A DNA stretch of 62,250 nt from an uncultured Eubacteriales bacterium (GCA_902800625.1 CADCFG010000015.1:1-62250); one strand, 5' to 3'. Shown: positions 50,043 through 59,229, numbered from the stretch's first letter. The notes: generated by a model from the sequence alone, not told the origin. Translations and numbers: made by a program.

Positions 50043-51035
50043 TCAGCCGAGGATGTCGATGGACTTCTCCGTCTTGAGGATCTCGATGAAGGTGTGGCCG
50101 GGATTGAAGAGCACTTCGTTGCCGGCATCGTCATAGTAAACGGTGTTGTTGGTGATGTTGTCGCGGGCCCAGGTGCCGGTGAAGTGCATGCCGCCGATGA
50201 AGTAATCGCAGGTATTGCCTTCATACAGGAACACGTGGGGAGCCTCGGACTTGCCGCCGAACCACTCATAGCGCACATGCTGCACGATGACGTTGTCGCA
50301 GGTCACCTGCTGGCCGGTGGCGCCGTCCTTGTAGGGGTTGCCGTTGTAGAACCGCAGGTACTTGCCCTGGGCGGCGTCCCACTGATAGGAGGGGACGTAG
50401 CTCCCTTCGCGATACTGGATCTGGAAGTTGTTCACAGCTTCGCCGGCGGGGATGGTGGGATACTCGTTGAACTTCAGCGGGGAGCGGCAGCTCAGCGTGG
50501 ACCAGTCCACCATGTCGTGCAGCTTCTGCAGCTTGCCCACCACGTTGTTGGGAGCGGCGCGGCTGCTGTCGCGATAGAACAGGCTGGTGGCGCCGGGATA
50601 GGTCTTGACGGGGTTGTGGTTGTTGCCGTCCAGCTCGGCGGTGAAGCCATTGGCGTTGAAGTAGTCATACAGGTTGCTGTCGGGCTCCACGCGGGCGCCG
50701 AAGTGGACGAAAGCGCCCATGTATTCGGAATAGATATCCGCGTTCACGACGCGGGCGGAGCGGACCGCTTCCACCAGCTCGGGGATCACGTCGTTGAAGA
50801 TGGCCGTATAGCGGGTGTAGCCGCCGTTATACAGCTCGACCTCATACACGATATCGGCGGAGGAGATGCCCATCTGGGGCCGAGCCTTGGGCTCGTTGTC
50901 CATCTGGACGACCATGATTTCCTGGGCCTTGTCCGTGGGCAGGCCGGTGGTCAGGGAGAGGCTGGTGCCTTCCGCCATGGCGGTGCAGGCAAAAGCCATC
51001 ATCAGCACCAGCAAGATAGATACTATTTTCTTCAT
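50043..51035 (-). CDS. DUF3048 (YerB-like) secreted protein
   Basis: 330 residues. Signal peptide about 1-22 (CTAMA; the cysteine is not in a strict lipobox). The DUF3048 core follows: VVQMDNEPKARPQMGISSADIVYEVE split; FHFGARVEPDSNLYDYF-like (here VHFGARVEPDSN); and a C-terminal DUF3048_C part. The function is unknown; the family is common in sporulating Firmicutes. ATG 51035 has AAAGGAG upstream. Confidence 0.9.
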   Translation of the reverse strand: MKKIVSILLVLMMAFACTAMAEGTSLSLTTGLPTDKAQEIMVVQMDNEPKARPQMGISSADIVYEVELYNGGYTRYTAIFNDVIPELVEAVRSARVVNADIYSEYMGAFVHFGARVEPDSNLYDYFNANGFTAELDGNNHNPVKTYPGATSLFYRDSSRAAPNNVVGKLQKLHDMVDWSTLSCRSPLKFNEYPTIPAGEAVNNFQIQYREGSYVPSYQWDAAQGKYLRFYNGNPYKDGATGQQVTCDNVIVQHVRYEWFGGKSEAPHVFLYEGNTCDYFIGGMHFTGTWARDNITNNTVYYDDAGNEVLFNPGHTFIEILKTEKSIDILG

Positions 51036-51091
51036 GGAAAGTGAAGCTCCTTTCATGCTTGTGGGAGTTACATTAAACTCCATCAATCGTT

Positions 51092-51120
51092 ATTTTATCA
51101 AAATCCACCTGCGATGTCTA
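51092..51120 (-). promoter_or_regulatory. promoter of the DUF3048 gene
   Basis: Minus strand TAGACA, 17 bp, TAAAAT. The rest of the 271-bp divergent gap is AT-rich; a weaker TTAACT-17-CATAAT is on the plus strand for the transpeptidase gene. Confidence 0.5.
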
Positions 51121-51306
51121 CAGTTGACATGATAATTCAATTTTTTGTTAACTTGTGTGCAGGTTTGTGGCATAATTGAAACATTATGAGCGTAAGCTGC
51201 GGAATATGCCCCATTATAGAAGAAATAACATTTTCCGGCTTGAACCGGAGGCCCGGAAGGGCTACTATATTAAGACGAATTCGCGACAACTGAGGTTGGA
51301 TAACAT

Positions 51307-53145
51307 ATGAAAAAGTGGATGAAAGCGCTGGGCCTGGCCTGCGCGCTGGCGCTGCTGGGAAGCGCGGCGCTGGCGGAGGACATGCCCGTTGTGACCGACG
51401 AACCCCTGACCGGGGACGAGATCCCCGCCGCCGAAGCCGAGCGCATGCGCGAGGTGCAGCAGATGCTGATCGACCTGGGCCTGCTGGACGGCGCTGCCGA
51501 CGGCGCCTACGGCCCAAAGACCGCCGCGGCGCTGCGGGCGTTCCAGTCGAAGAACAACCTGATCGCCTCCGGGGAGCTGAACGAGCCCACCCTGGCGGCG
51601 CTGCGGGAGAAGTCCAGCGTGGCCGGCGATGCTCGCCGGGTGCAGCAGCGGCTGATCGACCTGGGCTACCTGTCCGGCAGGGCGGACGGCATCTTCGGCG
51701 AGCGCTCACAGTCGGCGCTGAAGGTGTTCCAGACGCTGGCGGGCCTCGAACCCACCGGCGAGGCGGACGAGGCCACCCGGCAGGCGCTGTTTTCGGACGA
51801 CGCCCGCGCGGTGCCCGGGAAGCTGTCCAGCGGCAGCAAGGGCGACGAGGTGACGGCGCTGCAGCAGCGGCTGATCCAGCTGGGCTTCCTGTCCGGCAAG
51901 GCGGACGGCAACTATGGCCCCGCCACGTATGCCGCCGTGAAGCGCTTCCAGAACCACCTGCTGGAGCAGGGCGTGGACGCGGGCCTGGAGATCGCCGCCA
52001 ACGGCATCGCCACCCCGGCCACCCAGGCGCTGCTGTTTGACCCGAGCTACTCCAGCTACATCCGCGACATCGCCCCCGGCGACGAGGACGGCGAGGTGCT
52101 GCGGCTGGAGCGGCGTCTGAACGGCCTGGGCTACATGGACGCCGAGGCGGACGAAACATTCGACGACTATGCCGCGGCGGCGGCTTCCGCCTTCCGCTCG
52201 GCCAGCGGGCTGGGCGAGGGCTCGACCGTGGACAAGGCCACCGTGGATGCGCTGTTCTCAGCGGACGCGCCCGCGGCGGAGAGCTTCGTGCCCCACGCCA
52301 TCTCCAGGGACGACAGGGGCCTGGCGGTGCGCGCCGTGGAAGAGGCGCTCTTTCAGGGCGGCATGACGATCCAGACGCCCGGCGGCAGGTACGGCGACGC
52401 GCTGGTCACCGCGGTACAGCGTCTTCACGACTACCTGGCCGCCCGCGATGACGCCAACGCCGCGCTGCTGGAGGATCCGGAGAACCTGAGCATCGAGGCC
52501 CAGGTGTACATCACCGGCAGCTGGATGACCGAGCCGCTGACCGGCAACGACGAGGGCAGCCTGCAGCGCATCCAGCGCCGCCTGCATACCCTGTATTATC
52601 TCTCGAAGGCCTATGTGGACGGCGTGGCCGGGGATGTCACCCGCAACGCCATCCGGGACTTCCAGACCGAGAACGGCCTGCCCGTCACCGGCCAGGTGGA
52701 CGCTGACACCCGCGCCGCGCTGTTCTCCGCGGACGCGATCCATAAGCAGCTGCCCTACCGCGTGGAGGTCAGCATCGACGACCAGCGGGTCTACGTCTAT
52801 CAGTTGAACGACGCCGGGGACTATGAGCTGGTGCAAACCTTCGTCTGCTCCACGGGCCTGGGCAATTCCACGCCCCGGGGCATCTTCCTGGACGGCTTCC
52901 CGGTGAATACCTGGCACCACTTCGAGAAGTTCAACTGCTGGGCCAAGTACAGCTTCGAGATCGAGGGCGACATCATGTTCCACTCGGTGCTGTTCAGCAA
53001 GAAAAGCGACAGCACCCTGCGCGAAGGCTCGCTGTACGCCCTGGGCCAGAAGGCCTCCCATGGCTGCATCCGCCTGAAGGTGGCGGACGCCAGGTGGCTG
53101 TTCAACCACTGCAAGCGCGGCACGCTGGTGATCGTCATATACTGA
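51307..53145 (+). CDS. L,D-transpeptidase with multiple peptidoglycan-binding domains
   Basis: 612 residues. Signal peptide about 1-23 (SAALA). Four to six PG_binding_1 units span about 45-480 (EVQQMLIDLGLLDG; VQQRLIDLGYLSG; LQQRLIQLGFLSG; LERRLNGLGYM; IQRRLHTLYYLS), some degenerate. The last 125 residues are the YkuD catalytic domain with SHGCIRLKVADARWLF, where the cysteine and histidine are the active site. It forms 3-3 cross-links or attaches proteins to peptidoglycan. Long repeats make it a wall-bound enzyme. Confidence 0.95.
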   Translation: MKKWMKALGLACALALLGSAALAEDMPVVTDEPLTGDEIPAAEAERMREVQQMLIDLGLLDGAADGAYGPKTAAALRAFQSKNNLIASGELNEPTLAALREKSSVAGDARRVQQRLIDLGYLSGRADGIFGERSQSALKVFQTLAGLEPTGEADEATRQALFSDDARAVPGKLSSGSKGDEVTALQQRLIQLGFLSGKADGNYGPATYAAVKRFQNHLLEQGVDAGLEIAANGIATPATQALLFDPSYSSYIRDIAPGDEDGEVLRLERRLNGLGYMDAEADETFDDYAAAAASAFRSASGLGEGSTVDKATVDALFSADAPAAESFVPHAISRDDRGLAVRAVEEALFQGGMTIQTPGGRYGDALVTAVQRLHDYLAARDDANAALLEDPENLSIEAQVYITGSWMTEPLTGNDEGSLQRIQRRLHTLYYLSKAYVDGVAGDVTRNAIRDFQTENGLPVTGQVDADTRAALFSADAIHKQLPYRVEVSIDDQRVYVYQLNDAGDYELVQTFVCSTGLGNSTPRGIFLDGFPVNTWHHFEKFNCWAKYSFEIEGDIMFHSVLFSKKSDSTLREGSLYALGQKASHGCIRLKVADARWLFNHCKRGTLVIVIY

Positions 53146-53160
53146 TACGTGTATAAAAAC

Positions 53161-53190
53161 GCCCCTCCGGGATGACCGGCGGGGCTTCTT
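53161..53190 (+). terminator. terminator of the transpeptidase gene
   Basis: GCCCCTCCGG-GATGA-CCGGCGGGGC with one internal mismatch, then TTCTT. Confidence 0.65.
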
Positions 53191-53191
53191 G

Positions 53192-53242
53192 TTGCCCTCG
53201 AACGCCCCTTGTGTTATAATGGTGGAAAGATCAAACCACCAT
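53192..53242 (+). promoter_or_regulatory. promoter and possible operator of the restriction-modification gene
   Basis: TTGCCC (53192-53197), 17 bp, TATAAT (53215-53220) with extended TG. ATGGTGG (53219-53225) and CCACCAT (53236-53242) form a 7-bp inverted repeat at the expected transcription start; it could be an autoregulatory operator. Confidence 0.6.
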
Positions 53243-53260
53243 ACCGGGAGCGTGACCACC

Positions 53261-56068
53261 ATGAATATCAGGCCGATGACAGACGTTGAAAGGCGGGCCG
53301 CCGCGAAGGCCTTTGTGCAGACCTGGACGGGCCGCGGCGACGAGAAGCAGGACGCGCAGAATTTCTGGCGGCAGCTGTTGCAATCCGTGTACGGGGTGGA
53401 GCAGCCGGAGCAGGACGTGTCCTTTGAGTTCCGCGTGAAGAACGACCAGACCGGCTCCACCATATTCATCGACGCCTATATCCATGAGACCGCCGTGCTG
53501 ATCGAGCAGAAGGGCATCGATATTGACCTGTCCAAACACGCCCGGCAGTCGGACGGCTCCATGCTCACGCCCTTCCAGCAGGCGCGGCGCTATGCCGGCC
53601 TGCTGCCCCACAACATGAACCCCCGCTGGATCGTGGTGTGCAACTTCCGGGAATTTCGCATCCACGACATGAACAACCCCAACGCCGAGCCCTATGTGGT
53701 GATGCTCGCCGACCTGGAGAAGGAGTATTCCCGCCTGAACTTCCTGGTCAATTCCGGCTCGGAAAACCTGAAGCGCGAGATGGAGATCTCCATCAAGGCG
53801 GGCGAGTTGGTTGGCAAGCTCTACGACGAGCTGCTGAAGCAGTACAAGGACCCCACCGCCCCCCAAACCCTCAAGAGCCTGAACGCGCTGTGTGTGAGGC
53901 TGGTGTTCTGCCTGTATGCCGAGGACGCGGGCATCTTCGGCCAGCACCTGATGTTCCATGACTATATCGCGGCGCGGCCCCCTCGGGACACGCGCAAGGC
54001 GCTGGTCGCGCTGTTCCGGGTGCTGGACCAGAAGAGCGAGGCGCGCGACCCCTATCTGGCTGAGGACGACCCGCTGCTGGCGGCGTTTCCCTATGTGAAC
54101 GGCGGCCTGTTTGCCGACGAGGATATCGAGATCCCGCCCATCAACGACGAGATCTACCACTTGATCCTCCGCGACGCCAGCGAGGACTTCGACTGGTCGG
54201 AAATCAGCCCCACCATCTTCGGCGCGGTGTTTGAATCCACCCTGAACCCCCAGACCCGCCGCGCCGGGGGCATGCACTACACCTCCATCGAGAACATCCA
54301 CAAGGTGATCGACCCGCTGTTCCTGGACGATTTGAAGGCGGAGCTGGCCGGGATCCTGGCCGACCCCGTGCAAAGGACGCGCAAGGGCAGGCTGGAGCAG
54401 TTCCAGGACAAGCTGGCCTCGCTCATGTTCCTGGACCCGGCGGCGGGCAGCGGCAACTTCCTCACCGAGAGCTACCTGAGCCTGCGGCGGCTGGAGAACC
54501 GCGCGCTGCTGGAGATGCGCGGCGGGCAGATCGTGATCGGCGCGGCCATCAACCCCATCAAGGTCTCCATCACCCAGTTCCACGGCATCGAGATCAACGA
54601 TTTCGCCGTCACCGTCGCCCGCACGGCCCTATGGATCGCGGAGAGCCAGATGATGAAGGAGACGGAGGACATCGTCCATATGCCGCTGGACTTCCTGCCG
54701 CTGAAAACCCAGGCCAACATCGTGGAGGGCAACGCCCTGCGGCTGGACTGGAACGAGGTGGTGGACAAGTCCCGGCTGAATTACATCATGGGGAACCCGC
54801 CGTTTGTGGGCGGAATGTATATGTCAACTGAACAGAAAGCAGATATTACTGATGTAATGGTGGGCTTTAAAGCGGCTGGCGAGCTTGACTATGTGGCTGG
54901 ATGGTACAAAAAAGCCGTTGATCTTATGAAAGACACTTCAATCCGTGCCGCTTTTGTTTCGACTAATTCCATATGCCAAGGACAGCAGGCGACAACGCTT
55001 TGGGGCAATCTGCTGTCTAACGGTATCGTGATCAACTTCGCGCATCAAACGTTCAGATGGGATAGTGAAGCATCCATCAAAGCCCACGTTCACTGTATCA
55101 TTGTTGGCTTCTCCTATAGCCGCACCCCTAAAACCCTGTTATTCAATGCCTCCGGCGAAGCCATGAGAGTGGAGAATATCAACCAATACTTGACAGATGC
55201 ACCTACTGTAATAATTGATAGCCGCTCAGCACCTTTGGCAGATGTGCCGCCAATGAAGTTTGGCAGTATGCCCCGTGATGGAGGAGGCTTTATTCTGAGT
55301 GAAGAAGAAAGAGATGAGCTAATCAACAAGGAGCCTATATCTGAAAAGTGGATTCACCTCTACCTTGGCGCAGAGGAGTTCTTAAAGAAAAAGAAGCGTT
55401 ATTGCCTGTGGCTCGTCGGCGCGAATCCGGCGGAGATTGCAAAATGCCCTACAGTGAAAAAACGTATTCAAAGCGTCCGGGATTTCCGCGCGGCAAGTAA
55501 GGCCGCGGGCACGAGGAAATTCGCGGAAACTCCATCTCTGTTTTGCCAAATCGCGCAACCCGAAGAAGGGACTTATATTGCTGTCCCGAAAACTTCATCT
55601 GAACGTCGTAGGTATATTCCGCTCGGCTTCTTGGGCTGTGAAGTCATCGCCAGTGACCTGCTATTCCTAATTCCCGACGCCTCGCTCTATCATTTTGGCG
55701 TCTTGGAATCCAATGTTCATATGGCGTGGATGCGCACAGTCTGTGGAAGGTTGAAGAGCGATTATCGCTACAGCAAGGACATCGTTTACAACAACTTCCC
55801 CTGGCCGACGCCCACGGACGCCCAGCGGGCGAAGATCGAGCAGACCGCCCAGGCCATCCTCGACGCCCGCGCCCTCTACCCGGACGCCTCGCTGGCCGAC
55901 CTCTACGACGAACTGACCATGCCGCCTGAGCTGCGCAAGGCCCACCAGGAAAACGACAAGGCCGTGATGGCGGCCTATGGCATCGCGTCGGGCGACGCCG
56001 CCTTCAAGAGCGAATCCGCCTGCGTGGCGCTGCTGATGAAGCGCTATCAGGAGCTGACCCAACAATGA
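53261..56068 (+). CDS. MmeI-like type IIL restriction-modification enzyme
   Basis: 935 residues in the MmeI order. The N-terminal nuclease has D71..E82-Q-K84 (a PD-ExK motif at almost the MmeI positions). A helical spacer follows (about 150-330). The N6-adenine methyltransferase has DPAAGSGNFL (about 392-401) and NPPF (512-515). A target-recognition domain (about 600-830) and a short C-terminal helical part follow. Such single-chain enzymes both methylate and cut. Bases 54815-55780 are visibly AT-rich compared with both sides, suggesting an exchanged recognition segment. ATG 53261 has GGGAG at 10 bp. Confidence 0.92.
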   Translation: MNIRPMTDVERRAAAKAFVQTWTGRGDEKQDAQNFWRQLLQSVYGVEQPEQDVSFEFRVKNDQTGSTIFIDAYIHETAVLIEQKGIDIDLSKHARQSDGSMLTPFQQARRYAGLLPHNMNPRWIVVCNFREFRIHDMNNPNAEPYVVMLADLEKEYSRLNFLVNSGSENLKREMEISIKAGELVGKLYDELLKQYKDPTAPQTLKSLNALCVRLVFCLYAEDAGIFGQHLMFHDYIAARPPRDTRKALVALFRVLDQKSEARDPYLAEDDPLLAAFPYVNGGLFADEDIEIPPINDEIYHLILRDASEDFDWSEISPTIFGAVFESTLNPQTRRAGGMHYTSIENIHKVIDPLFLDDLKAELAGILADPVQRTRKGRLEQFQDKLASLMFLDPAAGSGNFLTESYLSLRRLENRALLEMRGGQIVIGAAINPIKVSITQFHGIEINDFAVTVARTALWIAESQMMKETEDIVHMPLDFLPLKTQANIVEGNALRLDWNEVVDKSRLNYIMGNPPFVGGMYMSTEQKADITDVMVGFKAAGELDYVAGWYKKAVDLMKDTSIRAAFVSTNSICQGQQATTLWGNLLSNGIVINFAHQTFRWDSEASIKAHVHCIIVGFSYSRTPKTLLFNASGEAMRVENINQYLTDAPTVIIDSRSAPLADVPPMKFGSMPRDGGGFILSEEERDELINKEPISEKWIHLYLGAEEFLKKKKRYCLWLVGANPAEIAKCPTVKKRIQSVRDFRAASKAAGTRKFAETPSLFCQIAQPEEGTYIAVPKTSSERRRYIPLGFLGCEVIASDLLFLIPDASLYHFGVLESNVHMAWMRTVCGRLKSDYRYSKDIVYNNFPWPTPTDAQRAKIEQTAQAILDARALYPDASLADLYDELTMPPELRKAHQENDKAVMAAYGIASGDAAFKSESACVALLMKRYQELTQQ

Positions 56069-56102
56069 TCGTGCGCCCTTCATGCCCGAAGGGCAAATCA
56101 TT

Positions 56103-56135
56103 GGGGGGCTGTCTCAGATGAGACAGCCCCCCTTT
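56103..56135 (+). terminator. terminator of the restriction-modification gene
   Basis: GGGGGGCTGTCTC-AGAT-GAGACAGCCCCCC followed by TTT. Convergent with tRNA-Leu and may serve both. Confidence 0.75.
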
Positions 56136-56217
56136 GGTGCCGGTGGCCGGACTCGAACCGGCATGGTTTCCCGCCGCATTTTGAGTGCGGTGCGTCTGCC
56201 AATTCCGCCACACCGGC
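56135..56217 (-). tRNA. tRNA-Leu (CAA)
   Basis: On the minus strand GCCGGTG/CACCGGC acceptor stem, anticodon loop CTCAAAA giving CAA, a short variable arm typical of class II, and encoded CCA. Confidence 0.95.
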
Positions 56218-56250
56218 GCATATCGCGCGCGTTTGCGTCGAACAATAATC

Positions 56251-56279
56251 AGTATATCGCATTTTGACGCAAAAATCAA
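56251..56279 (-). promoter_or_regulatory. promoter of tRNA-Leu(CAA)
   Basis: Minus strand TTGATT, 17 bp, TATACT, 34 bp upstream of the tRNA. Confidence 0.65.
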
Positions 56280-56302
56280 GCCCTGAAATGCGATTGTTCA
56301 CT

Positions 56303-56330
56303 TTGCAAAAGGACGATTTTCGTGTATAAT
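56303..56330 (+). promoter_or_regulatory. promoter of the sigma factor gene
   Basis: TTGCAA, 16 bp, TATAAT with TG before it. It is a sigma-A rather than an ECF-type promoter. Confidence 0.7.
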
Positions 56331-56361
56331 AGGGGAAGAATACGAGGGGGAGGTGTTGCGC

Positions 56362-56934
56362 GTGGAGGAGAGCAGGCTGATCCAGCGGGCATCCGGCGGC
56401 GACGCGGCGGCTTTCAACGAGCTGCTGGGCCAGCACGAGAGGCGGATGTACGCGGTGGCCCTGCGCATGTGCGGCAACCCGGAGGACGCCCAGGACTGTC
56501 TTCAGGAGGCGATGCTGCGCGTCTGGCGCGCGATTTCCGGCTTCAAGGGGCAGTCGTCGTTTTCCACCTGGGTGTATCGCATTACGATGAACACCTGCCT
56601 GGACGAGCTGCGCAAGCGCAAAAACCGGCCCAACACTTCGCTGGACACGCTGGTGGAGGCGGGGTGGTCGCCGCCGGACGAGGGCGACACCCCGGAGAAG
56701 CACGCCCTGCGCCGGGAGGCGCGGCAGAGCCTGGAGGGCTTCATACAGGAGCTGCCGGAGGACATGCGCGCCGCCGTGGTGCTGCGGGACATCCAGGGCT
56801 ACGCCTACGACGAGATCGCCGAGATCCTGGACACCAACGTGGGCACCATCAAGTCACGCATCACTCGCGGGCGCGAGAAATTGCGCGAGAAAATATCGGC
56901 CCGGTCGGAACTTTTTGACAGGTACGGCGTCTAA
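56362..56934 (+). CDS. ECF sigma-70 family RNA polymerase sigma factor
   Basis: 190 residues. Region 2 (LLGQHERRMYAVALRMCGN; AQDCLQEAMLRVWRAI; STWVYRITMNTCLDELRKRK) and region 4 (LPEDMRAAVVLRDIQGYAYDEIAEIL, VGTIKSRITRGREKLRE) are complete, region 3 being absent as in ECF factors. GTG 56362 has GGGGGAGG at 8 bp. The anti-sigma gene follows 53 bp later. Likely an envelope-stress or SigW-like regulon. Confidence 0.95.
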   Translation: MEESRLIQRASGGDAAAFNELLGQHERRMYAVALRMCGNPEDAQDCLQEAMLRVWRAISGFKGQSSFSTWVYRITMNTCLDELRKRKNRPNTSLDTLVEAGWSPPDEGDTPEKHALRREARQSLEGFIQELPEDMRAAVVLRDIQGYAYDEIAEILDTNVGTIKSRITRGREKLREKISARSELFDRYGV

Positions 56935-56987
56935 AGTCTGACGAGCGAAAATGGATGGAAAATCTGTGAGAGAAGGGAGGGCTTTCG

Positions 56988-58013
56988 ATGATCTGCAAGG
57001 ATGTGAGCGGCATGCTGGACCGCCTGATGGACGGCGAGCTGACCGCGGATGAGCGGCGGGAACTGGAGGCGCACGGGCGTCAATGTCCGGAATGCGCCGA
57101 GGAGATTCGCGCGGCCTTTGAAATGAAAGCCCTGTTTGAGGAGGCGCTGCCGGAGGTGGACGTGCCCCTGGCGGCCCAGGCGAAGTGGCGCGGCGCGGTG
57201 CGCGAGGCCGCGAAGCAGGACAGGAAGAAAAAATGGACCCGCTGGATCGGCTCCGCCGCCGCGGCGGTGGTGGTGCTGGCGGGCGTGGGCCTGGCGCTGA
57301 ACGGCTCTCTGGCCCCGAAGCAGGAAGCCGCGCAGAAGCTGGCCGTCGTCCAGGAGGCGGCGGAGGCGGACGGCGCGGCGGAAGCCAACGAGGTGGAATA
57401 CGCGGCGGAGGCTGTGAACGAAGCGGATGCCGCGGCGGGTGGCGCCTATGAAGCCCGCGAGGCGGATTTTGCGGCGGAAGCTGCCGACGAGGCCCCCGTG
57501 ATCGAGACCGACGGCGAATCCGAAGCGCTCGCGACGGGTTACGACGCGCCCAAGGCCATGGCGATGCCGGAGGCCACCGACGAAACGCTGCCGGTGGAGG
57601 CCGCCGGGGCGGCCATGGAGGCGGAAACTGCCATGGAGATGGAAGCCGCGGAGGTGGCCCTTGAGGAAGAGCCTGCGGCCTTCGAGGACGCCGCTGTGGG
57701 CGATGAGGCGATGTGCGCTGCGCTGGCCCAGCAGTCCCCGGCCTGCGAATACGCCATACAGGCCATGAGCGTGGAGGTCGCCTGCGAGGTGATCGGCGAT
57801 CTGGCCGAGGAGTTCGAGGGTTCGGCGGACGTGCAGAGCGTGGAGGGCGGCAGCGCCAACGTGTATGTGGAGCTGGACGCCGCTTCCGCGGGAGAATTCC
57901 TGGCCACAGTGGCCAAGCTGGACGACGCCGGGAACCCCGCCGAACCGCCCCGGGTGTCCGGCGAGGGCACCGTGCTGGTGCTGCTGGTGGTGGAACCGGC
58001 CGAGGGAGAATAG
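56988..58013 (+). CDS. zinc-finger anti-sigma factor with Ala/Glu-rich extracellular domain
   Basis: 341 residues. The zf-HC2 motif is visible (C3; H29xxxC33xxC36). A membrane segment lies at about 86-106. The extracellular half has a 140-residue Ala/Glu-rich low-complexity region (ADGAAEANEVEYAAEAV) then a compact domain (about 235-341). It should hold the sigma factor at the membrane until a signal triggers release. AGAAGGGAGGG is upstream. The low-complexity segment is reminiscent of the linker in the PG-binding protein at 4589. Confidence 0.9.
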   Translation: MICKDVSGMLDRLMDGELTADERRELEAHGRQCPECAEEIRAAFEMKALFEEALPEVDVPLAAQAKWRGAVREAAKQDRKKKWTRWIGSAAAAVVVLAGVGLALNGSLAPKQEAAQKLAVVQEAAEADGAAEANEVEYAAEAVNEADAAAGGAYEAREADFAAEAADEAPVIETDGESEALATGYDAPKAMAMPEATDETLPVEAAGAAMEAETAMEMEAAEVALEEEPAAFEDAAVGDEAMCAALAQQSPACEYAIQAMSVEVACEVIGDLAEEFEGSADVQSVEGGSANVYVELDAASAGEFLATVAKLDDAGNPAEPPRVSGEGTVLVLLVVEPAEGE

Positions 58014-58040
58014 TACTATAATCTTGGAACTTTTTTATCC

Positions 58041-58070
58041 CAACCCCGTCGAATAATCGGCGGGGTTGAA
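58041..58070 (+). terminator. hairpin after the anti-sigma gene
   Basis: CAACCCCGTCG/CGGCGGGGTTG with a 6-base loop, then AACTTTG. Confidence 0.5.
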
Positions 58071-58107
58071 CTTTGCCCCGGAGATAAAGCGAAAGAAGGT
58101 TGCGAAC

Positions 58108-58800
58108 ATGAAAAAGGTACTTGCGATTATGATGGCGCTGGCGCTGGCCCTGCTGGGCATGACGGCGATGGCGGAGGGCCGCACGCTGACGGTCGAGGGC
58201 GCTGGCGTGGTGACCGTGGACGCGGACCATGCCACCGTCAGCCTGGGCGTGCGCGAAAGCGGTGCGGACGTGATGACGGCGCAGGGCACCGTGAACGACA
58301 GGATGGATGCGGTGATCGCTGCGCTGGGCGAGGCGGGCCTGTCTTCGGACGCCATGGCCACCGGCGGCATCGGCATCTATCCCAACTACGACTATTCCGG
58401 CGAGATCGAGAGGATCATGGGCTACACCGCCTACAACAGCCTGACTTTCACCGTGGACGACGTGAACGCCGTGGGCACTTACATCGACGCGGCCTTTGCC
58501 GCCGGGGCCAATACCCTGGATTACGTGGAGTTCAGCGCAAAAGATACCGCGGAGGCGGGCGACCGCGCGCTGACCCTGGCGGTCCAGAGCGCACAGAAGA
58601 AGGCGGCGACCCTGGCAGCGGCTGCGGGCGTGCAGCTGGGCGAGATTGTCGAGATCCGGGACAACGCCGACATGGGCTTCGACATCACCAACGCCTTTGC
58701 CGCCAGTGAGGACGCCGGGAAGGGCGCGGCCACCCAGCTTCTGCCCGCCCGGCAGCAGGTGGGCGCCACTGTGTACATCACCTACGCAATCGAGGAATAA
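58108..58800 (+). CDS. SIMPL-domain (DUF541) secreted protein
   Basis: 230 residues. Signal peptide about 1-22 (MTAMA), then the SIMPL domain (GAGVVTVDADHATVSLGVRE; NDRMDAVIAALGEAGL; YTAYNSLTFTVDDV; AQKKAATLAAAAGVQLGEIVEI split). The function of the fold is unclear; members are periplasmic or extracellular. GAAGG precedes the ATG. It probably follows the sigma/anti-sigma transcript. Confidence 0.9.
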   Translation: MKKVLAIMMALALALLGMTAMAEGRTLTVEGAGVVTVDADHATVSLGVRESGADVMTAQGTVNDRMDAVIAALGEAGLSSDAMATGGIGIYPNYDYSGEIERIMGYTAYNSLTFTVDDVNAVGTYIDAAFAAGANTLDYVEFSAKDTAEAGDRALTLAVQSAQKKAATLAAAAGVQLGEIVEIRDNADMGFDITNAFAASEDAGKGAATQLLPARQQVGATVYITYAIEE

Positions 58801-58812
58801 GCGGCGTGCCCC

Positions 58813-58841
58813 TTGCGCTTTTGAGCCGAGTACGCTATAAT
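58813..58841 (+). promoter_or_regulatory. promoter of the DUF1292 gene
   Basis: TTGCGC, 17 bp, TATAAT. Confidence 0.7.
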
Positions 58842-58882
58842 AGGAGCGCGGGAAGCCGCAGTTTTAGGCGAAGGAGGCCGTG

Positions 58883-59194
58883 ATGAACATGGATGAGGAA
58901 CTGGATCTCGTCACTTTTGAGGACGAAGAAGGCAATCAGCTGGTCATGGAGGTGCTGGACTACCTGGCCTATGAGGGCAAGGAGTACGCGCTGCTGACCG
59001 AGTATGTGGAAGACGAGGACGACGACGGAGACGAGGATGAACCCATCGAGGTGTCCATCATGGAAGTGCGTCCCGTGGGCGAGGACCAGGAGGAGTTCGT
59101 CGAAGTGGACGAAAAGCTGGCCCTGACCCTGCTCAAGATCTTCGAGACCAACGATATTGACGAGGTCTACGAGGACGACGAGGACGAGGAATAA
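58883..59194 (+). CDS. DUF1292 (YrzB-like) acidic protein
   Basis: 103 residues, strongly acidic. The DUF1292 core is clear (LVTFEDEEGNQLVMEVLDYL; YALLTEYVEDEDD). The function is unknown; YrzB homologs lie near the ruvX/yrrK genes in Bacillus, but not here. AAGGAGG precedes ATG 58883; a GTG at 58880 is possible. Confidence 0.9.
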   Translation: MNMDEELDLVTFEDEEGNQLVMEVLDYLAYEGKEYALLTEYVEDEDDDGDEDEPIEVSIMEVRPVGEDQEEFVEVDEKLALTLLKIFETNDIDEVYEDDEDEE

Positions 59195-59229
59195 GTCGAT
59201 TCGGTCACTGATTCCCGTGAAAGGCTGAA

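Noticed and set aside
53261..56068. BREX PglX-type methyltransferase
   Set aside because: The N-terminal PD-ExK nuclease motif and the size fit MmeI-like enzymes, and no other BREX gene is present.
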